Shown piece by piece: positions 1-8,312 of a DNA stretch of 64,000 nt. Origin of the DNA: Petrocella sp. FN5 (GTDB taxonomy: Bacteria; Bacillota; Clostridia; Lachnospirales; Vallitaleaceae); assembly GCF_029210395.1 (NCBI RefSeq), contig NZ_JARGDP010000001.1, positions 1 through 64,000 on the forward strand, given 5' to 3'. Each line of letters begins with the position of its first letter. The stretch's first letter is position 1. The notes under the pieces are model-generated. The model did no database searches, was not told the DNA's origin, and saw only the letters and a list, made by a program, of their open reading frames with translations. The translations under genes were made by a program, and so were the position numbers.

Positions 1-55
1 AAAGTTAAAAAGTACGATGAAAATATATAATAACTAGTGTAGAGGTGATATCTGA

Positions 56-337
56 ATGATAATTTCAACAAAAGCACTTGTCTCAAATTCAGAAATGATA
101 AAAAATTATAAAGCTTGTAGGGAAAAAGCAGATGATTACGGTAAATTGTTTATATTAAAGAACAACCAACCAGATGCAGTACTCCTATCGATTGATGAGT
201 ATGAAAGGCTTTCGGTTATCATTGAATACTTTGAAAGTCTTAAGGCGGAAGATGCAATCAAATATGCAGCGTCTTTGCCTAAAGAAGGTATAAGGAAAAA
301 ATATTCTATGGATCATTTGAATAATGAAGAGAAATAG
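56..337 (+). CDS. Phd/YefM-type antitoxin, apparently without a toxin
   Basis: The 93-residue product has the Phd/YefM layout. An N-terminal strand and helix (MIISTKALVSNSE) are followed by the family core FILKNNQPDAVLLSIDEYERL at about residues 31-51. The acidic C-terminal tail is where such proteins wrap their toxin. Antitoxins of this family also repress their own promoter. The start follows AGAGGTG at 40-46. No RelE/Doc-like ORF follows: the next 280 bases hold only a terminator and a promoter. It may therefore be an orphan, or its partner may lie upstream of the window, which would be an unusual order. The family is clear; the role is not. Confidence 0.8.
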   Translation: MIISTKALVSNSEMIKNYKACREKADDYGKLFILKNNQPDAVLLSIDEYERLSVIIEYFESLKAEDAIKYAASLPKEGIRKKYSMDHLNNEEK

Positions 338-354
338 TAAGAATAAGGTAAGAT

Positions 355-394
355 GAACCGGCTTAAGTGATGTCACTTAGTCGGTTTTTCTTTT
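355..394 (+). terminator. Intrinsic terminator after the antitoxin gene
   Basis: An imperfect stem (AACCGGCTTAAGTGA pairing with TCACTTAGTCGGTT) is followed by a T-rich tract. It closes the antitoxin transcript with no room for a toxin gene. Confidence 0.75.
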
Positions 395-494
395 TAAATT
401 TTATAAAAGTAAAAGTGGTGGCTTATAATGATGAGAAATTCAATTGAAAGATAATAATAATTAAAATAATTATACAAATAATAATATATATAAT

Positions 495-523
495 TTGACT
501 TATAATAAGTAAAAGAGTATAAT
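495..523 (+). promoter_or_regulatory. Sigma-A-type promoter
   Basis: TTGACT at 495-500 and TATAAT at 518-523 are separated by 17 bases, close to the housekeeping consensus. It should drive the 49-residue membrane protein gene, leaving a leader of about 90 bases in which I see no known riboswitch. Confidence 0.7.
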
Positions 524-621
524 ATAGGTTAGATGGGAAAATATAATGGCATCCAATGCGTAAACATCAGTAAAACCCACCGGAAGATACTTGAACAAAT
601 AAATTATAGAAAGGTGATAAT

Positions 622-771
622 ATGTTAAATACAATAGCAGTCATACTTATTGTTCTTTGGATTTTTGGAATTGTCAGTTCTAATACCATAGGCGGTTTTA
701 TTCATATTCTATTGGTTATTGCAATGATTATTTTTCTTTTAAGAATAATCGGTGGAAAAAAAGTGTTATAA
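622..771 (+). CDS. Lmo0937-family small membrane protein (49 aa)
   Basis: A short ORF starts at ATG 622 after the ribosome site AAAGGTG. The 49-residue product begins MLNTIAVILIVLWIFGIV, has two membrane helices (about residues 3-19 and 26-42) and ends in a basic tail, RIIGGKKVL. Length, spacing of the helices and the GGFIHILLVIA stretch between them match the Lmo0937 family of small Firmicutes membrane proteins, whose function is unknown. It has its own consensus promoter and is followed 49 bases later by the YggT-family gene, so the two may share a transcript. Confidence 0.75.
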   Translation: MLNTIAVILIVLWIFGIVSSNTIGGFIHILLVIAMIIFLLRIIGGKKVL

Positions 772-820
772 AGCTTGTTTTATTTTTTAGATTGTACTCA
801 ATAGAAAGGAAGTAACAAAT

Positions 821-1156
821 ATGAATGAACCTCAAGTTCAACAGTCACATGAAAAAAACATTAAGTTTCGTAAAATAGTAATGTATATATTTGGTATATT
901 AGAAGTACTTCTTGCATTTCGATTTATTTTTAAACTACTTGGAGCAAATCCAGGAAGTCCATTTGTAACTGCTATTTATAGTTTGTCTGGCCTTTTTCTG
1001 GCACCTTTCATCGGTATTTTCAGAACGGGTACAGCTCAAGGTATAGAGACGACGGCATATCTGGAAGCAGCAACACTTATAGCCATGGCAGTTTATGCCC
1101 TATTAGCTTATGGTATTACTCGTATAGTGGAGATTATGAAAAAACCAAAGTTATAA
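821..1156 (+). CDS. YggT-family membrane protein
   Basis: The 111-residue product has an N-terminal cytosolic segment, then two helical hairpins. The first helix (about residues 20-42, ending AFRFIFKLLGANPGSPF) carries the YggT signature, in which an R-F-I/L-L pattern precedes N-P-x-S/N-P. The second hairpin spans about residues 75-105. Members of this family sit in the cytoplasmic membrane and are poorly characterised; some have been linked to osmotic tolerance or division. The start follows AAGGAAG. It lies after the Lmo0937-type gene and before a terminator, suggesting a two-gene unit of small membrane proteins. Confidence 0.75.
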   Translation: MNEPQVQQSHEKNIKFRKIVMYIFGILEVLLAFRFIFKLLGANPGSPFVTAIYSLSGLFLAPFIGIFRTGTAQGIETTAYLEAATLIAMAVYALLAYGITRIVEIMKKPKL

Positions 1157-1191
1157 GCAACCTTCAAAAGCTTATGTATTCATAATTCAAT

Positions 1192-1230
1192 AATCATCAT
1201 TCGGTTTTATAGCCGATGGTGATTTTTTTT
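1192..1230 (+). terminator. Intrinsic terminator after the YggT gene
   Basis: The stem ATCATCATTCGGTT / AGCCGATGGTGAT encloses a short loop and runs into eight T residues. Confidence 0.85.
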
Positions 1231-1365
1231 GTATTTTGAAAAATCTACGACAACACATTTTCTAGTGTCATAAAATGAAGAATATATGATATACTGGTGT
1301 AAAAACAGAACCCCAATTAATCGAGTTAGATCTATATAAAGATAGAATATGAAGGAGGCATTAAT

Positions 1366-1821
1366 ATGTTGGAAATAGGCATAAAAGCACCAGATTTCAA
1401 ACTGTTAAATCAAGATGGTAGGGAAGTATCTCTTTCGGACTATAGAGGGAAAAAAGTTATATTATATTTTTACCCAAAAGATGATACCCCAGGGTGTACC
1501 AGCCAAGCTTGTGGTTTTACCCAGTTATATCCGGATTTCAAGGAAAAAGGTGCCGAAATTATCGGTATCAGCAAAGATTCCGTAAAATCACATAGAAAAT
1601 TTGCAGATAAATACAATTTAACATTCACATTACTGGCAGATACTGAAACCAAGGTCGTAGAAGTTTATGATGTTTGGAAGGAAAAGAGTATGTATGGTAA
1701 GAAGTATATGGGCGTAGTTAGGACCACATACTTGATAGATGAAGAAGGTATGATTATAAAAGTATATGATCAGGTCAACGCGGCAAAGAATCCGGAAGAG
1801 ATGTTGGAGAACCTTAGTTAA
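1366..1821 (+). CDS. bcp: Thioredoxin-dependent thiol peroxidase (Bcp/PrxQ peroxiredoxin)
   Basis: The 151-residue protein is a single AhpC/TSA-fold domain of the Bcp/PrxQ class, which reduces hydrogen peroxide and organic hydroperoxides with thioredoxin as electron donor. The active-site motif YPKDDTPGCTSQACGF puts the peroxidatic cysteine at residue 44 and a second cysteine at 49, the CxxxxC spacing of atypical two-cysteine PrxQ enzymes. Length is typical. The ATG follows AAGGAGG. The MBL gene begins 29 bases downstream without a terminator, so co-transcription is likely. It is a cytosolic peroxide defence enzyme in an anaerobe. Confidence 0.93.
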   Translation: MLEIGIKAPDFKLLNQDGREVSLSDYRGKKVILYFYPKDDTPGCTSQACGFTQLYPDFKEKGAEIIGISKDSVKSHRKFADKYNLTFTLLADTETKVVEVYDVWKEKSMYGKKYMGVVRTTYLIDEEGMIIKVYDQVNAAKNPEEMLENLS

Positions 1822-1850
1822 GTATAATTTGGAAAGCAGGTAATAATCAC

Positions 1851-2588
1851 ATGGAAATCACATATATTGATCATAGTGGGTTTCTCTTAGAGTGGGAAGA
1901 CTGCTATTGGTTGTTTGATTATTATAAGTCAGATATACCGGTTATGAAAACAAATAAAAAAATCATAGTATTTGTTAGCCACAAGCACAAAGATCATTTT
2001 AATCCGAAGATATTTGACCTATATACGATGTATGAGGATGTGGAGTATGTTTTATCCTCAGATGTACAGGCATTGCTTTTGAATGATCCGAAGCTGGTTA
2101 TGAACCAAAAGCTGTTAAATAGGATTATCTGGGCACATCCATCTCAAATATATAATCTGCGTGTTCGGAAGAATAGAGAAATTTCCATAAAAACACTTGT
2201 ATCAACGGATGAAGGTGTTGCATTTTTGTTAACGTATCAAGACAAAACGATTTATTATGCCGGTGACCTTAATCTATGGGTATGGCCCGGTGAGACCGAA
2301 ATCTATAATGCTCAGATGACAGAAAAATTCAATAATGAAATGAAAGCCCTAGAGAACCTTCATATTGATATAGCGTTTGCACCACTTGACCCAAGACAAG
2401 AAGCATACTATCATTTAGGTGTGGAGACGCTACTAAATACAGCAAAGGTTAACTATTTATTTCCCATGCATTTTTGGGATCAACCTTCAATTATTCAACA
2501 ATATAAGAAAGAAAGAGCAAAATTTATGCATAACACGAATGTGATGGAAGTATTATACAGTGGTCAAAAATGGAATATAAAAATCTAG
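1851..2588 (+). CDS. MBL-fold metallohydrolase
   Basis: The 245-residue cytosolic protein has a metallo-beta-lactamase fold. The metal motif HKHKDH is at residues 44-49, a later AGD (about residues 138-140, in YYAGDLNLW) supplies the bridging aspartate, and PMHFWD near residue 204 supplies a late histidine. It resembles the UlaG-like subgroup, but the substrate cannot be read from the sequence. Spacing to bcp upstream (29 bases) and the glyoxalase-fold gene downstream (21 bases) suggests one transcript of peroxide and metabolite clean-up genes. Confidence 0.8.
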   Translation: MEITYIDHSGFLLEWEDCYWLFDYYKSDIPVMKTNKKIIVFVSHKHKDHFNPKIFDLYTMYEDVEYVLSSDVQALLLNDPKLVMNQKLLNRIIWAHPSQIYNLRVRKNREISIKTLVSTDEGVAFLLTYQDKTIYYAGDLNLWVWPGETEIYNAQMTEKFNNEMKALENLHIDIAFAPLDPRQEAYYHLGVETLLNTAKVNYLFPMHFWDQPSIIQQYKKERAKFMHNTNVMEVLYSGQKWNIKI

Positions 2589-2609
2589 ATATCAGAGAGG
2601 GAAAATAAT

Positions 2610-2978
2610 ATGAAGTTTAGAATGGTGCATGAAAATTATAACGTATTAAATCTTGAAAAATCCTTAGCCTTTTATAAGGAAGCATTAGGACTAACAGAAA
2701 TAAGACGAAAAGAAGCGTCAGATGGGGCCTATATCATTGTTTTTGTAGGGAATGACGCTTCAGACTTTCAACTAGAACTTACATGGTTAAAAGACTGGGA
2801 AAAACCTTATAATCTAGGCGACAATGAATTCCATTTGGCGTTTAGAGTCGATGATTATGAGGCAGCACATGAGCTACATGAAAAAATGGGTTGCATTTGC
2901 TATGAAAATAAGAAGATGGGTATCTATTTTATATCAGATCCAGATGGCTATTGGTTGGAGATTGTTCCAACAAGATAA
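2610..2978 (+). CDS. VOC / glyoxalase-fold protein, lactoylglutathione lyase-like
   Basis: The 122-residue protein is one vicinal-oxygen-chelate domain made of two beta-alpha-beta-beta-beta modules. Likely metal ligands are H7, the glutamate in QLELTW near residue 57, H76 in EFHLAF and the glutamate near residue 118 in YWLEIVP, which fits glyoxalase I. The closing DPDGYWLEIVP motif is highly typical. The usual reaction would be isomerisation of a methylglyoxal-thiol hemithioacetal, although low-GC Firmicutes often lack glutathione, so the thiol is open. The ATG follows AGAGAGGG. It closes the bcp-MBL-VOC run. Confidence 0.8.
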   Translation: MKFRMVHENYNVLNLEKSLAFYKEALGLTEIRRKEASDGAYIIVFVGNDASDFQLELTWLKDWEKPYNLGDNEFHLAFRVDDYEAAHELHEKMGCICYENKKMGIYFISDPDGYWLEIVPTR

Positions 2979-3055
2979 ATAATTAGACTTGTAGGGCGTG
3001 TTATGACCTTAACCAATGCTATAATGGTAAAAAAAGTTTTGAGGTGACGATTGAT

Positions 3056-3688
3056 ATGAAGTATGCAAAGAATATACCACCAGTTGATCAAGAATTAAGT
3101 GAGACATTAGTAAAACAGGGTTGGACTAGAATTAAAGAACCAGCCAATTTATTTGCGGCTTTGTTGGCTTCCATACCATTCATGGTTGGTTGTGGCTTAG
3201 TATCCTTTCTTATCATTACATACTTTGACTCAACGGTTGTGAATATTTTTGAACGTGTGTCTACAAATAACAATATAACCATTAACTTTAGATGGGATTA
3301 CATCTTATTGATGATTATAATGATTTACATACATGAAATGCTACACGCCTTCTGGATACCTAATTTTTTAAGTGATGATAATACTTTTTTCGGTATCAAG
3401 ATATGGGGTGGGTTTGTGTTTACATCGCAGTCATTGACTAAAAGAAGATTTATTATGATTTGCCTTGCGCCATATGTGACGCTATCTATATTACTACCGT
3501 TAATTTTGGGCATGCTGAATGTACTAAATGGCATTTTGATTTCTTTGATTATGATCAATGCGATGGCTTCATCAGTGGACCTTTTAAATGCATGTTTGAT
3601 TTTGTTTCAGGTACCTAAAGATGCTATGGTTATCAATAATAGCTATGAAACGTATTACAGACAGATTGAAGCTGTTATTCAAAACTAA
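3056..3688 (+). CDS. DUF3267 membrane protein, putative zincin-like
   Basis: The 210-residue product has four or five predicted membrane helices. The HEMLHAFWI segment carries an HExxH motif within a membrane stretch, as in the DUF3267 family of putative zinc metalloproteases. No substrate is known. An in-frame GTG at 3044 would extend it by four residues, but that GTG lies inside the best ribosome site (GAGGTG, 3041-3046). ATG 3056, nine bases further on, is therefore the better start. The DUF3784 gene follows 33 bases downstream. Confidence 0.75.
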   Translation: MKYAKNIPPVDQELSETLVKQGWTRIKEPANLFAALLASIPFMVGCGLVSFLIITYFDSTVVNIFERVSTNNNITINFRWDYILLMIIMIYIHEMLHAFWIPNFLSDDNTFFGIKIWGGFVFTSQSLTKRRFIMICLAPYVTLSILLPLILGMLNVLNGILISLIMINAMASSVDLLNACLILFQVPKDAMVINNSYETYYRQIEAVIQN

Positions 3689-3721
3689 GATATTACATGA
3701 GTGATATTAAGGAGGTTTATC

Positions 3722-4462
3722 ATGTGGACTAATTTTTTGATTGGAGGATCACTGATTATTGTTGGTATGGCGGTTCATTTGTTTAAATGGTATTTTCTAA
3801 TATCGGGTTATAACACCATGTCTAAAGAAAAAAAGGCTAAGGTTGATACAAAAGGGCTTGCACGTTTATTAGGATTTTATTGTTATATGAATGGTGGGAT
3901 ATTCATTTTCATTGGTATATTGCAACTTTTTAAAGTCGACATAAGTGTCACTTTAGCCTATGTCTTCTTAGTTATATCAACTATAGTTATACTTATCAAA
4001 GCTCAAAAGTATGATGGTAATATATTTGACAAAGAAGGTAGATTTGTCGAAGGTGCAGGTAAAAAACTTATCCTGCCCTTAGTGATTGTTACGATTACCC
4101 TTGTTGCCATTATTTTTTTACTGTTTTTTTCTTCAAGGGGTACTCAAATCAACATAGGAGACAAGGGAATAAAGATTCACGGCATGTACGGCGATACTTA
4201 TGCATGGACATCGATTCAGTCAGTGGAACTACTTGAGGAAATGCCTCTTGTATTAACACGTACCAATGGGTCAGCATTAGGCTCGAAACTTAAGGGTCAC
4301 TTCAAAACTAAGCCCTATGGATCGGTTAAGCTTTTTGTGGACGTAGAGAAACCACCTTATATACTTATGTTGACTGTAAATCAACCTGTAATATTTAATC
4401 TAGAAGATCAGGGTGAAACGACAAAAGCCTTCGAAAACATAAAAATGAAAGTCAAAGAATAG
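3722..4462 (+). CDS. DUF3784 membrane protein with a C-terminal PH-like domain
   Basis: The 246-residue product opens with the DUF3784 core: a membrane helix, then SGYNTMSKEKKAKVD at about residues 26-40, and two more helices up to about residue 96. A fourth helix lies near residues 115-137. The remaining 105 residues are beta-rich (INIGDKGIKIHGMYGDTYAW onward) and resemble bacterial PH-like domains that sit next to membranes. The start is ATG 3722 behind AAGGAGG at 3709-3715; the GTG at 3701 lies upstream of that site. Function is unknown. It ends at a strong bidirectional terminator. Confidence 0.7.
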   Translation: MWTNFLIGGSLIIVGMAVHLFKWYFLISGYNTMSKEKKAKVDTKGLARLLGFYCYMNGGIFIFIGILQLFKVDISVTLAYVFLVISTIVILIKAQKYDGNIFDKEGRFVEGAGKKLILPLVIVTITLVAIIFLLFFSSRGTQINIGDKGIKIHGMYGDTYAWTSIQSVELLEEMPLVLTRTNGSALGSKLKGHFKTKPYGSVKLFVDVEKPPYILMLTVNQPVIFNLEDQGETTKAFENIKMKVKE

Positions 4463-4465
4463 AAA

Positions 4466-4500
4466 AATACCTTCTTCAATATTGAAGAAGGTATTTTTCT
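4466..4500. terminator. Bidirectional terminator between convergent genes
   Basis: A near-perfect stem of about 15 bp (AATACCTTCTTCAAT / ATTGAAGAAGGTATT) has T-rich flanks on both strands. It lies between the DUF3784 gene and the reverse-strand DUF4395 gene, whose stop codon it touches. Confidence 0.9.
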
Positions 4501-4936
4501 ATTCTTTGTTTAGGGGCAGTACAATATATGTATATACAATACAACCGACACAAAAATCAAAAAGGGCTTCAAGAAGAGCAAAAGCCATAAGAACCAATAG
4601 CACGATAAGGCTAATTTGTGGATTGAGGGGATATAAAATCAAAGCGGTTATGGAGAAAAGAAAGCCAACTCTGGAAGCGAAAATTTTAGGCGCTTTGTCA
4701 ATAGTAATTGGCTTTAAATGAAAAACTTTAACAATTTGTGTGGCTAACCAACTAAGTGGGCTATATTTTATGGATGTAAAAGCACGTATAATAAAATCAA
4801 TAACAATAGCAAGAATGATGTAGACACTGCTTGTTAAGGTATATAGTACGATTAACGTAGCAATCAAAAATCCGGTAATACGAACCACAGCCTTATTGGC
4901 GGTTTCTTTTGATATGGGACAAATGAGTGTATTCAT
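4499..4936 (-). CDS. DUF4395 integral membrane protein
   Basis: The 145-residue protein starts MNTLICPISKETANK and has about four membrane helices. The CPI near the N-terminus and the FDFCVGCIVY pair of cysteines near the C-terminus match the DUF4395 family, which sometimes accompanies thioredoxin or rhodanese proteins. That suggests redox chemistry at the membrane, but this is inference only. The start is supported by GGAGG about eight bases upstream; a longer in-frame ORF to 5050 has no ribosome site and reads as intergenic sequence. Confidence 0.75.
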   Translation of the reverse strand: MNTLICPISKETANKAVVRITGFLIATLIVLYTLTSSVYIILAIVIDFIIRAFTSIKYSPLSWLATQIVKVFHLKPITIDKAPKIFASRVGFLFSITALILYPLNPQISLIVLLVLMAFALLEALFDFCVGCIVYTYIVLPLNKE

Positions 4937-5255
4937 GGCAGACCTCCTGTATTGGATTAAGGTTGGAACTATTTCGATAAATAGATTATACAGCGTAAAA
5001 CCAAAACTGTCAAACACGTAGTAATTATGCGTATTTAAATCGATATACAAATAAACAAAATACTACAATATAATATAAAATAGTAACCAGATATAGATAA
5101 GATGTTTTTTTATTAAAATAAGCATTGTCATTAGTCACATAAATCATTATAATAGTTCCTTGTTGAGTTCTAAAAATGAAGAACATGATTTGACCGGCAA
5201 ATATTATAGATGGTAATAGAGTATATGTTATTAATTGCGATGTATAATATTAGAA

Positions 5256-5273
5256 GGGTTAAGGGGTTAAACC
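5256..5273 (-). repeat. Dispersed imperfect palindrome, copy upstream of pyk
   Basis: GGGTTAAGGGGTTAAACC is a copy of the recurring GGTTTTGACCCTTTAACC-type element, on the reverse strand. It is followed by CTATAGTTGAAC, a flank shared with the copy at 21401. Confidence 0.5.
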
Positions 5274-5290
5274 TATAGTTGAACTGTTGC

Positions 5291-5318
5291 TTGAAAAATA
5301 TAAAATATAGATTATAAT
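5291..5318 (+). promoter_or_regulatory. Probable pyk promoter
   Basis: TTGAAA at 5291-5296 and TATAAT at 5313-5318 are 16 bases apart. The implied start site lies about 40 bases before the pyk ATG. An overlapping alternative is TTGAAC at 5279-5284 with TAAAAT. The dispersed palindrome lies just upstream. The rest of the 4937-5290 gap is AT-rich and I see nothing else in it except a possible second promoter near 5190-5219. Confidence 0.6.
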
Positions 5319-5364
5319 GTTGGGATTATTAATTAGGTTTATAGAAAGTCACAAGGAGAATATG

Positions 5365-6795
5365 ATGAGAAAAACAAAAATTATTTGTACGATGGGACCG
5401 GCAACTGAAGGTATTTATGAAGATATGATTCTAAACGGCATGGATGCAGCTAGATTTAACTTCTCTCACGAGAACCATGAAGTTCACGGCCATAGGATCA
5501 AAACCATGAAGGCGGCGAGAGAAAAACTGAATCAGCCGATTCCGTTAATCGTAGATACAAAGGGACCGGAAATGCGTATTGGGGTGCTTAAAAGCAAGGT
5601 GAACTTAATTAACGGAGAAATCATCAAACTCATCTCTGAAGAAATTGAAGGCGATGAAAAAGCCGTTACCATTTCTTTTAAAGAGCTCCATAAAAGTGTT
5701 AGTATAGGCCAATCTATCTTTATCGATGATGGTCGTATCAATCTAGAAGTAGTGCGTATTGAAGGTACGGATATTGTTTGTAAGATTGTAGCAGGCGGTG
5801 TCTTATCCAGCAGAAAAGGTGTTAATGTGCCGGGTTGTATTACAGGTTTACCCTTCATGACAGAAAAAGACCGAGCAGATATCGAGTTTGCTGTTGATCA
5901 GGACGTTGATTTCATAGCCCTTTCTTTTGTGAGCAACGCAAAAGACGTTGAATCAGTGAGAGAGATTTTTAAACAAAAAAACAGAGAAGATATTAAGATT
6001 ATTTCAAAGATTGAAAACACTGAAGCGATAAAAAACATTGATGAAATCATTGCGGCATCCGATAGTATTATGATTGCTCGTGGTGACTTGGGTATTGAAT
6101 TACCGGTTAAATCCGTACCCATTATTCAAAAGAAACTCATTAAGAAGTGTTATACAAGTTCAAAACCGGTTATCGTAGCTACCCAAATGCTAGAGAGTAT
6201 GACGGATAACCCGGTTCCAACCAGAGCCGAGGTATCAGATGTTGCTAATGCCATCTATGATGGCACCAGTGTGGTTATGCTTTCGGGGGAAACAGCTGCA
6301 GGCAAGTATCCAATAGAGACATTAAAGATGATGACAACGGTCATCTTAGAGACGGAAAATGATATTGACTATAAAGTTAAATTAGATGAAGGCGCATGGA
6401 AAGTTATTGACCAGAATGTGATTAATGCCATAAGTGAAGTGACGGTGATTGCTGCTTCAAAGATAGATGCAAAAGCGATTGTTGTGCCGACCCGTTCAGG
6501 CAATTCAGTAAGAATGATTTCAAGCTTTAGACCGGCGTGTCCAATTATTGCGATAACTTTAGAAGAAGGTTTACAACGTCAGTTGAATTTATCATGGGGC
6601 ATTAAACCGATGATGAGCAGATTTATAGGGGATCAGAAAGAATTTTTTGAGAAAGTTCTAGACCAAGCCGTGGCAACAAAGTTGGTTGAAAAAGGTGATC
6701 TAATTATCCTGACAGCAGGTATTCCTACAGGTTATGATGGTAAGACCAACATGTTGAAAATGCACAAAGTTGGGGACGAAGTTATTGGTGGATAA
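5365..6795 (+). CDS. pyk: Pyruvate kinase
   Basis: This enzyme converts PEP and ADP to pyruvate and ATP in the last step of glycolysis. The 476-residue product begins RKTKIICTMGPAT and has the substrate motifs ARFNFSHENHE, the cation/PEP segment SKIENTEAIKNIDEI and IMIARGDLGIELP, all standard pyruvate kinase signatures. It ends after the allosteric C-domain and lacks the extra PEP-utiliser domain carried by Bacillus enzymes. Start ATG 5365 is six bases after GGAG; ATG 5362 is only three away, and the longer ORF from 5317 has no ribosome site. It stands alone between a promoter and a terminator. Confidence 0.97.
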   Translation: MRKTKIICTMGPATEGIYEDMILNGMDAARFNFSHENHEVHGHRIKTMKAAREKLNQPIPLIVDTKGPEMRIGVLKSKVNLINGEIIKLISEEIEGDEKAVTISFKELHKSVSIGQSIFIDDGRINLEVVRIEGTDIVCKIVAGGVLSSRKGVNVPGCITGLPFMTEKDRADIEFAVDQDVDFIALSFVSNAKDVESVREIFKQKNREDIKIISKIENTEAIKNIDEIIAASDSIMIARGDLGIELPVKSVPIIQKKLIKKCYTSSKPVIVATQMLESMTDNPVPTRAEVSDVANAIYDGTSVVMLSGETAAGKYPIETLKMMTTVILETENDIDYKVKLDEGAWKVIDQNVINAISEVTVIAASKIDAKAIVVPTRSGNSVRMISSFRPACPIIAITLEEGLQRQLNLSWGIKPMMSRFIGDQKEFFEKVLDQAVATKLVEKGDLIILTAGIPTGYDGKTNMLKMHKVGDEVIGG

Positions 6796-6847
6796 TCGTC
6801 ATCTTGAGAAGTTCAAGAAATGCACATTATATAAAAAAAATTAACAA

Positions 6848-6888
6848 AGAAGCAGCAGATTCGAAATTGTGAATCTGCTGCTTTTTTA
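6848..6888. terminator. Terminator between pyk and mgtE
   Basis: A 12-bp stem (AGCAGCAGATTC / GAATCTGCTGCT) runs into T7 on the forward strand. An A-rich left flank makes it usable for the convergent mgtE gene too. Confidence 0.9.
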
Positions 6889-6901
6889 AAAAAATATTAT
6901 T

Positions 6902-8236
6902 TTAGACGAGATAGTTGATGGTGAGTGTAGCCAGTCCTAAAAAGAAGAAGAATCCAAGTACATCGGTTACAGTGGTAACAAAGACAGCGGATGCTAGAGC
7001 CGGATCTATTTTGAATTTTTTTAATAGAACAGGGACGAAATAACCGGAAATCGTTGCAACAACGAGGTTTAGGAACATGGCAAGACCGATGACCAGCCCA
7101 AATATCAAGTTACCAACCCAGTAATAACCAAGTAATCCAACAACTAAGCCTAAGCACAGCCCATTAATTAAACCGATGGCAATTTCTTTTCTTAAGATTT
7201 CTTTTTGGTTCTCAAAGGTCAGTTCTCCAAGGGCTATACCTCGTATAATCATGGTTAAGGTCTGAGTGCCGGCGTTACCACCCATACCGGCGACGATGGG
7301 CATAAAGGTGGCTAGTGCTACAATCTTGACAATGGTAGCCTCAAAAAGGCTAACAGTGGCCGCAGCAAGGATAGCCGTAACTAAATTCACCAAAAGCCAA
7401 GGTAACCTAGATTTAATAGCTTTACTAATGGAACCGGATATTTTTTCTTCTTCATCAAGACCTGCAAGTCGAAACATGTCTTCTGTATATTCATCGCGTA
7501 TGACTTCCATAACGTCATCGACGGTTACGATACCGAGCATGATGCCGAGATCATTAATAACCGGCATGGCCATGAATCCATATTTTTCAAAGATAAGTGC
7601 GACTTCTTCTTGGTCCATATCCACAGGTATGGTGATGATGTTTTCAATCATAATATTTTTAATGGGCGTTTCTGGTGTAGAAACGATAATATCTCTTAAT
7701 CGTACAACACCTTTTAGCACATGAGATTGATCAAGGACATAAACATAGTAGGGTGTCTCAGAAGCCGGTGCCATATCCCTGAGAAATTCTATCGTGGCAT
7801 TGACGGTCATGTTTTCATGGATGGCGATGAACTCCTTAGCCATGATACCACCGGCAGAAGTGGGATCATAGGCGAGAAGTTCATTGACTTCATTGGCATC
7901 ATCTTGATCAAGAGACAAAATGATGGCATCTTTTTCGGCATTACCAATGCTACCTAACAGGTCAACCAATTCGTCAGAAGACATTTCAGAAATGATATGC
8001 TGTTTTCTATTTTCAGAGAAAAGAGTTAGTAAACCATATTTTTCATCATCATCAGCGTGATCGACCAGTTGAGCGATATAATCATCGGGTAATTTCTCGA
8101 GAATGCTAAGGGGATCTTCATCAGAACCGGTCAACGCTTCTAAAAAGTCAACCGGATGGATTTCATCAATCTTTTGAAGTATTTCAAGGGATGTTTTGCT
8201 ATTTATGAAGTCTATAATTTCGCGCTTGTGTTCCAT
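6902..8236 (-). CDS. mgtE: MgtE magnesium channel
   Basis: The 444-residue product has the full MgtE order: an N-terminal superhelical domain (about 1-125), two CBS domains (about 130-250) that sense Mg2+, a linker helix, and five membrane helices (about 280-444) forming the dimeric Mg2+ pore. The pore segment PIVAGMGGNAGTQTLTMIIRG is diagnostic. The start is preceded by GAAGGTGATTCC. No M-box leader can fit: only 76 bases separate it from the oxidoreductase gene upstream on the same strand, so gating by the CBS domains is probably the main control. Confidence 0.96.
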   Translation of the reverse strand: MEHKREIIDFINSKTSLEILQKIDEIHPVDFLEALTGSDEDPLSILEKLPDDYIAQLVDHADDDEKYGLLTLFSENRKQHIISEMSSDELVDLLGSIGNAEKDAIILSLDQDDANEVNELLAYDPTSAGGIMAKEFIAIHENMTVNATIEFLRDMAPASETPYYVYVLDQSHVLKGVVRLRDIIVSTPETPIKNIMIENIITIPVDMDQEEVALIFEKYGFMAMPVINDLGIMLGIVTVDDVMEVIRDEYTEDMFRLAGLDEEEKISGSISKAIKSRLPWLLVNLVTAILAAATVSLFEATIVKIVALATFMPIVAGMGGNAGTQTLTMIIRGIALGELTFENQKEILRKEIAIGLINGLCLGLVVGLLGYYWVGNLIFGLVIGLAMFLNLVVATISGYFVPVLLKKFKIDPALASAVFVTTVTDVLGFFFFLGLATLTINYLV

Positions 8237-8312
8237 GGAATCACCTTCTTTTCAATAAGTACTATTATTATAAGTGGATTGTCAAGGCAATACAAGCCTA
8301 TTAAGTCTTGAA

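Noticed and set aside
338-621. A toxin gene partnering the Phd-type antitoxin
   Set aside because: Only short frames are open in this stretch, which holds a terminator and a promoter.
4482-4721. Forward ORF over the DUF4395 gene
   Set aside because: It begins inside a terminator and lies wholly opposite DUF4395 coding sequence.
7266-7957. Forward ORFs opposite mgtE
   Set aside because: They are the antisense of a clear MgtE gene, with unlikely composition and no ribosome site.
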